A stretch of 64,000 nt of DNA from Actinophytocola sp. (GTDB taxonomy: Bacteria; Actinomycetota; Actinomycetes; Mycobacteriales; Pseudonocardiaceae), in contig WHTY01000005.1 in NCBI GenBank assembly GCA_009377475.1, positions 1-64,000 on the forward strand, given 5' to 3'. The notes below the pieces were generated by a model. It worked only from the letters and a program-made list of their open reading frames with translations, was not told where the DNA came from and did no database searches. The position numbers and the translations under genes were made by a program. Shown here piece after piece: positions 59,510 through 64,000 of this stretch (position 1 is its first letter; each line of letters begins with the position of its first letter).

Positions 59510-61633
59510 TTACTCCGCCGATTCGAGCACGACCTGGTCACTGCCGGACAGCGACGGCAGGTCGTCCGTGCCCGGGTCGGCGTAGGTCGCGTTGAACACG
59601 CCGCGCAACTCGTCGTGCTCGGGGTCGTGGCCCTCCGGCTCGCTGGTCTGGATCGAGCCAGAGCAACCGGATGCCGTGGTCTGCGGGTGCCCGTGATCGT
59701 CGTGACCGAGGATGTAGGTCACCTCGACCTGCGAGCAGTCCACCGGCTGGTCGTCGGTCACGCTGACCTCGTACTCCACGACGTCGCCGAAGGAGAACGG
59801 CTGCCCGTCGACCGGGGTGACGAACTCGACCACCGGCGCCTGGTTGCCGACGACGATCTCCACCTCGTCGACACCGCTCTTGCCCCGGTCCCTGCCGCCG
59901 ACGTCGGTCACCTGCAACGTGGCGGTGTAGACGCCGTTCTCGGTGTAGGTGTGGGTCGGATTCTGTTCCCACGAGTCGACCTCGCCGTCGGAGTCGAAGT
60001 CCCAGGCGTAGCGCAGCCGGTCGCCGTCGGCGTCCTCGGTGCCATCGCTGGAGAACGACACCGTCAGCGGCGCCTGCCCGTTGTCGACGCTGGCCGTAGC
60101 CGACGCGTGCGGAGTGTGGTTGCCGTTCGGTCCGATGTAGTCGATCCGCGACAGCGCCGCGTCGGGGAGCTCGGCGAAGTAGCCCTTGCCGTACTCCAGC
60201 ATGTACAACGCGCCGTTCGGGCCGAACTCCATGGCCATCGGAGCGGACAGCGGGATGGAGGGCAGGACGTCCTCGATGCCGGTCACCGCGCCGGAGTCGT
60301 CGAGCCGGAAGCCCTTGATGTAGTCGCGGGTCCACTCGAAGAACAGCGGCATGCCGTCGAAGTGCTTCGGCCAGGCGACCGGCGCGCGGCCGCGGGCGTT
60401 GCGCGGGTCGTAGTCGTACGCGGGACCTGCCATCGGCCCGATGCCGCCCGTTTCCAGCTCGGGGAACTGCGACGACTGGCCGTAGCCGTACCAGACCTGC
60501 GGCTGCTCCACCGGTGGCAGCTCCGTGAGCCCGGTGTTGTGCCGCGAGGAGTTCACCGGCGCGGCGCAGTCGAACGTCTCACCGGACTCGCCGGACTCGC
60601 CGGTGGCGAAGTCGTAGTCCACATAGGGCTGCTCGGCGGTCGCGCAGTACGGCCAGCCGTAGTTGCCCGCCTCGGTGGCGGCGAACCACTTGCCCTGCCC
60701 AGCGGGACCACGGTCCGGGTTGGCGCTGCCCGCGTCCGGCGAGTAGTCCGCGACGTAGAGCGCGTCGGTCTGCGGGTCGACGTCGATGCGGAACGGGTTC
60801 CGCAACCCCATCAGGTAGATCTCTGGCCGCGTCTTCGCCGTGCCCGGCTCGAAGAGGTTGCCGTCCGGGGTGGTGTACGAGCCGCCAGCGCCCACGTTGA
60901 TCCGCAACACCTTGCCGCGCAGGTCGTTGGTGTTGGCCGAGCTGCGCTGCGCGTCGTAGGCCGGGTTGCGGCCGTCCCGCTCGTCGATCGGCGTGTAGCC
61001 GTCCGAGGAGAACGGGTTGGTGTCGTCGCCGGTGGCGAGGTACAGGTTGCCGTCGCTGTCGAAGGCGATGTCACCGCCGACGTGGCAGCAGATGCCCCGG
61101 TCGACAGGGACGTCCATGATCTGCTGCTCGCTCGACAGGTCCAGCGTGTTGCCGTCGAGCTGGAACCGCGACAGCCTGATCGCGCCCTCGAACTCGGCGA
61201 ACTCCTCCGGGGTGCCGAAGCCGGGCGCGTCGCCCTCGTTGGTGTCCGGTGTGGACGGATCGTCCACCGGGGTGTCCATCGGCGGCGAGTAGTACAGGTA
61301 GACCCAGCGGTTCGTGGTGCCGTTGAAGCCGGGGTCGATGGCGATGCTCTGCAGGCCCTCCTCGTCGTGCTCGTAGACGTCGACCTCGGCGGCGACGATG
61401 TTGCGGCCGGTGTCCGGGTTGTGCAGCCGCACCTCGCCCGGCCTTGTGGTGTGCAGCACTCTGCCGTCCGGCAGCACGGCGAGGTCCATCGGCTCGCCGG
61501 GGGTGTCGTCGAGGATGACCTTCTGGAACTCCGAGTCCGGTGGCGGAGCTTCCTCCGCCGTGGACAGCGCTGGCGTTGTCAATAACGCCGTCGCCGTGGC
61601 GGCAGCCACCGCCACGACAGGTATCTTTCGCAT
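59510..61633 (-). CDS. Secreted PQQ-dependent sugar dehydrogenase-like protein with PKD domain
   Basis: 707 aa, Sec signal peptide (RKIPVVAVAAATATALLTTP, then ALSTAEE). Residues about 35-500 form the glucose/sorbosone dehydrogenase propeller (DLAVLPDGRVLHTTRPGEVR, EEGLQSIAIDPGF, GICCHVGGDIAFDSDGNLYL, LMGLRNPFRIDVDPQTD, YGWPYC). A PKD domain follows (SVDNGQAPLTVSFSSDGTED, YAWDFDSDGEVDS, TYTENGVYTATLQVTD, about 510-600), then a C-terminal Ig-like domain. Related to the lipoprotein at 16202-17401. Found here with TIM-barrel isomerases and a Gfo/Idh oxidoreductase, suggesting external sugar or glycoside oxidation. Confidence 0.88.
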   Translation of the reverse strand: MRKIPVVAVAAATATALLTTPALSTAEEAPPPDSEFQKVILDDTPGEPMDLAVLPDGRVLHTTRPGEVRLHNPDTGRNIVAAEVDVYEHDEEGLQSIAIDPGFNGTTNRWVYLYYSPPMDTPVDDPSTPDTNEGDAPGFGTPEEFAEFEGAIRLSRFQLDGNTLDLSSEQQIMDVPVDRGICCHVGGDIAFDSDGNLYLATGDDTNPFSSDGYTPIDERDGRNPAYDAQRSSANTNDLRGKVLRINVGAGGSYTTPDGNLFEPGTAKTRPEIYLMGLRNPFRIDVDPQTDALYVADYSPDAGSANPDRGPAGQGKWFAATEAGNYGWPYCATAEQPYVDYDFATGESGESGETFDCAAPVNSSRHNTGLTELPPVEQPQVWYGYGQSSQFPELETGGIGPMAGPAYDYDPRNARGRAPVAWPKHFDGMPLFFEWTRDYIKGFRLDDSGAVTGIEDVLPSIPLSAPMAMEFGPNGALYMLEYGKGYFAELPDAALSRIDYIGPNGNHTPHASATASVDNGQAPLTVSFSSDGTEDADGDRLRYAWDFDSDGEVDSWEQNPTHTYTENGVYTATLQVTDVGGRDRGKSGVDEVEIVVGNQAPVVEFVTPVDGQPFSFGDVVEYEVSVTDDQPVDCSQVEVTYILGHDDHGHPQTTASGCSGSIQTSEPEGHDPEHDELRGVFNATYADPGTDDLPSLSGSDQVVLESAE

Positions 61634-61668
61634 GACAACTTCTCCTCGGTTGGGGACCGGTGGGGAAC

Positions 61669-62628
61669 TTAGAAGCGCAGCTTGCGCAGGTACGAGTAGC
61701 CGACCTCGGCGGTCTGGCGGACGCTCACGTCAGGGGTGTCGTTCTCGACGATGTACTCCCGCACCGAATGGGCGCGGAAGATGCGACCGAAGTCGATGTG
61801 GCCGGTGCCAAGGTCGGCCATGTCGCCGTCGTGGGCGTGCCGGTCCTTGACGTGGTACTGCAGCACCCGCTGCGGCGCCGCCCGCATCGTGTCGATGGCG
61901 AAGCCCTCCGGGTCGCTCGCGCCGTCGCCGCTCTCGATGCCGCCGCGCACGATCCAGTAGATGTCCACCTCGAGGTGCACCAGCGACGGGTCCAGTTCGG
62001 ACGTCAGCACCTGCCACGGCGTCACACCGCCGCCGAGGTCGATGGTGAACTCGTGCGCGTGGTTGTGGTAGCCGTAGCGCAGGCCAGCCGACCGGGCCAC
62101 CTCGGCCTCGTGGTTCATCCGCTCGGCCCACCGCTGCCAGTCGGCCTTGTCCGACGAGTTCAGGTACGGCACCACCATGTACGACTGGCCCAGCGTGAGG
62201 GCGTTGTCGATCTTGGTGTGCAGCCCCTGTTCGGAGTCGCTGATGCCTTCGTGGCTGGACGTCGCCGAGATGCCGATGCTGTCGTAGAAGGCGCGGAGCT
62301 CCTGCGCGGTGCGGCCGAAGTAGCCGAGCGCCTGCTCCACCTTCGGGTAGCCGATGTCGGCGAGCATCCGCAGCGTCGCGTCGAAACCGGGCTCGCCCCA
62401 CAGCGCATCGCGGACCGTCCAGAGCTGCATGCTGATCAACCCCGGCGGCACCCGGTGCAGGCCGGTGCTCCTGACAGTCGCCTGCGCGGCGGGCGCGCCG
62501 ACCCCGGCAGCGAGCAGGCCAGCACCGACCGCGCCGCCCAGCGCGGAGCGCAGCGCGCCGCGTCTGCTGAGCCCCCGTTCGCTGAGGGAACGGCGGACCG
62601 CGCCCTCACCATCGAATCCGTAACACAT
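61669..62628 (-). CDS. Tat-exported sugar phosphate isomerase/epimerase-like protein
   Basis: 319 aa with a twin-arginine signal (GLSRRGALRSALGGAVGAGL, AAQA cleavage about residue 50), so folded before export. The mature barrel has ISMQLWTVRDAL, GISATSSHEGISD, YGYHNHAHEFT, VHLEVDIYWIVRGG and YHVKDRHAHDGDMADLGTG, typical of xylose-isomerase-like domains, with the metal-ligand His/Glu/Asp. Export argues against a phosphorylated substrate. It lies 35 bp upstream of the PQQ/PKD gene and probably works with it on an external sugar. Confidence 0.88.
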   Translation of the reverse strand: MCYGFDGEGAVRRSLSERGLSRRGALRSALGGAVGAGLLAAGVGAPAAQATVRSTGLHRVPPGLISMQLWTVRDALWGEPGFDATLRMLADIGYPKVEQALGYFGRTAQELRAFYDSIGISATSSHEGISDSEQGLHTKIDNALTLGQSYMVVPYLNSSDKADWQRWAERMNHEAEVARSAGLRYGYHNHAHEFTIDLGGGVTPWQVLTSELDPSLVHLEVDIYWIVRGGIESGDGASDPEGFAIDTMRAAPQRVLQYHVKDRHAHDGDMADLGTGHIDFGRIFRAHSVREYIVENDTPDVSVRQTAEVGYSYLRKLRF

Positions 62629-62704
62629 GATTCCTACTCCTTCGTTCTACTACTGTGGAGAACTACTGAGGACTGCTTGCAGGTCCGAAGCATTACTTCT
62701 GTCG

Positions 62705-63706
62705 TTAGGAGCTGAAGGCCGCGTCGAACGCCGCGTCCGGCGGGTCGAACAACTGTTCGCGCACGTAGCGCAGTGATTCGGGAGCGCCCCGCAGGCGGTC
62801 CATGCCCGCGTCCTCCCACTCGATCGAGATCGGGCCGTCGTAGCCGATGGCGTTGAGCACGCGGAAGCACGCCTCCCACGGCACGTCGCCGCGCCCGGTG
62901 GACACGAAGTCCCAGCCGCGCCTCGGATCGCCCCACGGGAGGTGGGAGCCGAGCCTGCCGTTGCGGCCGTTGCCGGTGTTGCGCTTGGTGTCCTTGCAGT
63001 CGACGTGGTAGATCCGATCCGCGAAGTCGACGAGGAACCCGGCGGGGTCGATGTCCTGCCACACCATGTGGCTCGGGTCCCAGTTCAGCCCGAACGACTC
63101 CCTGCGCCCGATCGCGTCCAGCGTGCGCACCGTGGACCAGTAGTCGTAGGCGATCTCCGACGGGTGCACCTCGAGCGCGAACCGCACGCCCTCGGCCTCG
63201 AAGACGTCCATGATCGGGTTCCACCTGTCGGCGAAGTCCTGGTACCCGGCCTCGATCAGCTCGGCGGGCACCGGCGGGAACATCGCCACGTACTTCCAGA
63301 TCGCGGAGCCGGTGAAGCCGACGACGGTGTTCACGCCGAGTTTCGCGGCGACCCGCGCGGTGTGCTTCATCTCCTCGGCGGCGCGTTGCCGCACACCCTC
63401 GGGCTCGCCGTCGCCCCAGATGCGCTCGGACAGGATCGCCTTGTGCCGCACGTCGATCGGGTCGTCACAGACCGCCTGGCCCTTGAGGTGGTTGGAGATC
63501 GCCCACACGCCGAGCCCGTACTTCGCCAGGATGTCCAACCTGGACTGGAGATACGACTCGTCCGCCACCGCGCGCCAGACGTCAAGGTGATCACCCCAGC
63601 AGGCGATCTCCAGCCCGTCGTAGCCCCATTCCGAGGCCAGCTTCGCGACCTCTTCGAACGGCAGGTCCGCCCACTGCCCGGTGAACAGGGTGACCGGTCG
63701 TGCCAT
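62705..63706 (-). CDS. Cytosolic sugar phosphate isomerase/epimerase
   Basis: 333-aa TIM barrel: [80 protein letters not shown] and [18 protein letters not shown]. No signal peptide. ATG at 63706 shares one base with the stop of the Gfo/Idh gene (TGATG), with GGGAGG seven bases upstream. This pair (Gfo/Idh plus isomerase) is a common inositol- or keto-sugar catabolic unit. Confidence 0.92.
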   Translation of the reverse strand: MARPVTLFTGQWADLPFEEVAKLASEWGYDGLEIACWGDHLDVWRAVADESYLQSRLDILAKYGLGVWAISNHLKGQAVCDDPIDVRHKAILSERIWGDGEPEGVRQRAAEEMKHTARVAAKLGVNTVVGFTGSAIWKYVAMFPPVPAELIEAGYQDFADRWNPIMDVFEAEGVRFALEVHPSEIAYDYWSTVRTLDAIGRRESFGLNWDPSHMVWQDIDPAGFLVDFADRIYHVDCKDTKRNTGNGRNGRLGSHLPWGDPRRGWDFVSTGRGDVPWEACFRVLNAIGYDGPISIEWEDAGMDRLRGAPESLRYVREQLFDPPDAAFDAAFSS

Positions 63707-64000
63707 CACGCCACCTCCCTCGTCGTGCCTGCTGTCTTCGCCTCGTCGGTGTCCTTGATCGCGACCCACTGGCTGCCCGCCGCCGCGCTGGCCTGCACCG
63801 CGGCGACGACCCTCTGAACCCGCAACCCGTCCGCGAACGACGGCTCAGGGTCGGTGCCGTCGGCGATGGCGGTGAGCAGGTCGGCGGCCTGGTGGGAGAA
63901 GCCGTGCTCGTAACCGAGCAGGTGACCGGGCGGCCACCACGCGCCCAGGTACGGGTGCGTCGGCTCGGTGACGAGAATCCGGGTGAAGCCCTGCGTCTCG
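63706..64000 (-). CDS. Gfo/Idh/MocA-family oxidoreductase (C-terminal part, cut by window edge)
   Basis: The last 97 codons are present; the gene runs off the right edge. Readable sequence includes [60 protein letters not shown] and ends [15 protein letters not shown] ([10 protein letters not shown], stop). This C-terminal pattern is typical of NAD(P)-dependent Gfo/Idh/MocA sugar dehydrogenases. Its TGA overlaps the next ATG by one base. Confidence 0.85.
   Translation of the reverse strand, partial: ETQGFTRILVTEPTHPYLGAWWPPGHLLGYEHGFSHQAADLLTAIADGTDPEPSFADGLRVQRVVAAVQASAAAGSQWVAIKDTDEAKTAGTTREVA

Overview
The window is chromosomal DNA from a high-GC actinomycete, most likely order Pseudonocardiales (Amycolatopsis / Saccharothrix / Lentzea type). 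This rests on very GC-rich codon use, frequent GTG/TTG starts, an actinobacterial gene complement, and gene order. From memory, the stretch from ppx to the protein O-mannosyltransferase (about 4.1-42.4 kb) follows Mycobacterium tuberculosis Rv1026 down to Rv1002c: ppx2, DUF501, FtsB-like, eno, LpqU-like transglycosylase, mazG, mfd, TetR, glmU, prs, rplY, pth, FadD/FAAL-like, ispE, ksgA, rpfB, tatD, metS, pabB, rsmI, pmt. Genus cannot be fixed from this sequence alone. No prophage, transposase, CRISPR array or rRNA was seen. There is one tRNA, tRNA-Gln(UUG).

Layout. 0-4 kb: secreted subtilase with VCBS-type repeats. 4-12.3 kb (minus): polyphosphatase, divisome and glycolysis genes, then MazG, a SurA-like lipoprotein and a DUF3048 protein. 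12.4-19.1 kb: mfd, a PQQ-type lipoprotein, and a TetR/desaturase pair. 19.3-25.1 kb (plus): tRNA-Gln, a GGDEF protein, glmU-prs, rplY-pth. 25.2-37 kb (minus): FAAL, ABC-F, ispE, a MetN-like ATPase behind a SAM riboswitch and a Cys-rich leader peptide, ksgA, rpfB, tatD, metG. 37-44.6 kb (mostly plus): pabB, MFS pump, rsmI (minus), PMT, trkH-trkA. 44.7-52.1 kb: membrane-anchored Ser/Thr kinase, GH20 hexosaminidase, tandem LVIVD-repeat proteins, two small unknowns. 52.3-59.4 kb (minus): seven-gene ebo-type operon. 59.5-64 kb (minus): exported PQQ/PKD protein, two TIM-barrel isomerases and a Gfo/Idh oxidoreductase cut by the window edge.

Three things stand out. (1) The spacers carry several families of short repeats: 21-bp and 30-bp tandem units (multiples of three) and long palindromes at 3' ends of genes. 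One 21-bp family also lies in frame inside ksgA, adding five heptapeptide repeats (35 aa) just before the NLPYN motif. (2) A MetN-like ABC ATPase sits behind a SAM riboswitch plus a Cys-rich leader ORF, yet its Walker A Lys, Q-loop Gln and H-loop His are all replaced while its ligand-binding NIL domain is kept, and no permease is nearby. (3) The ebo-type operon, related to clusters that export precursors to the periplasm in cyanobacteria, encodes an inositol-phosphate-synthase-like cyclase where other ebo clusters have the dehydroquinate-synthase-like EboD. Five of its six gene junctions are 4-bp overlaps.

Starts were chosen by Shine-Dalgarno position, neighbour overlap and homology memory. 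Regulatory calls come from reading alone and carry low confidence unless stated.
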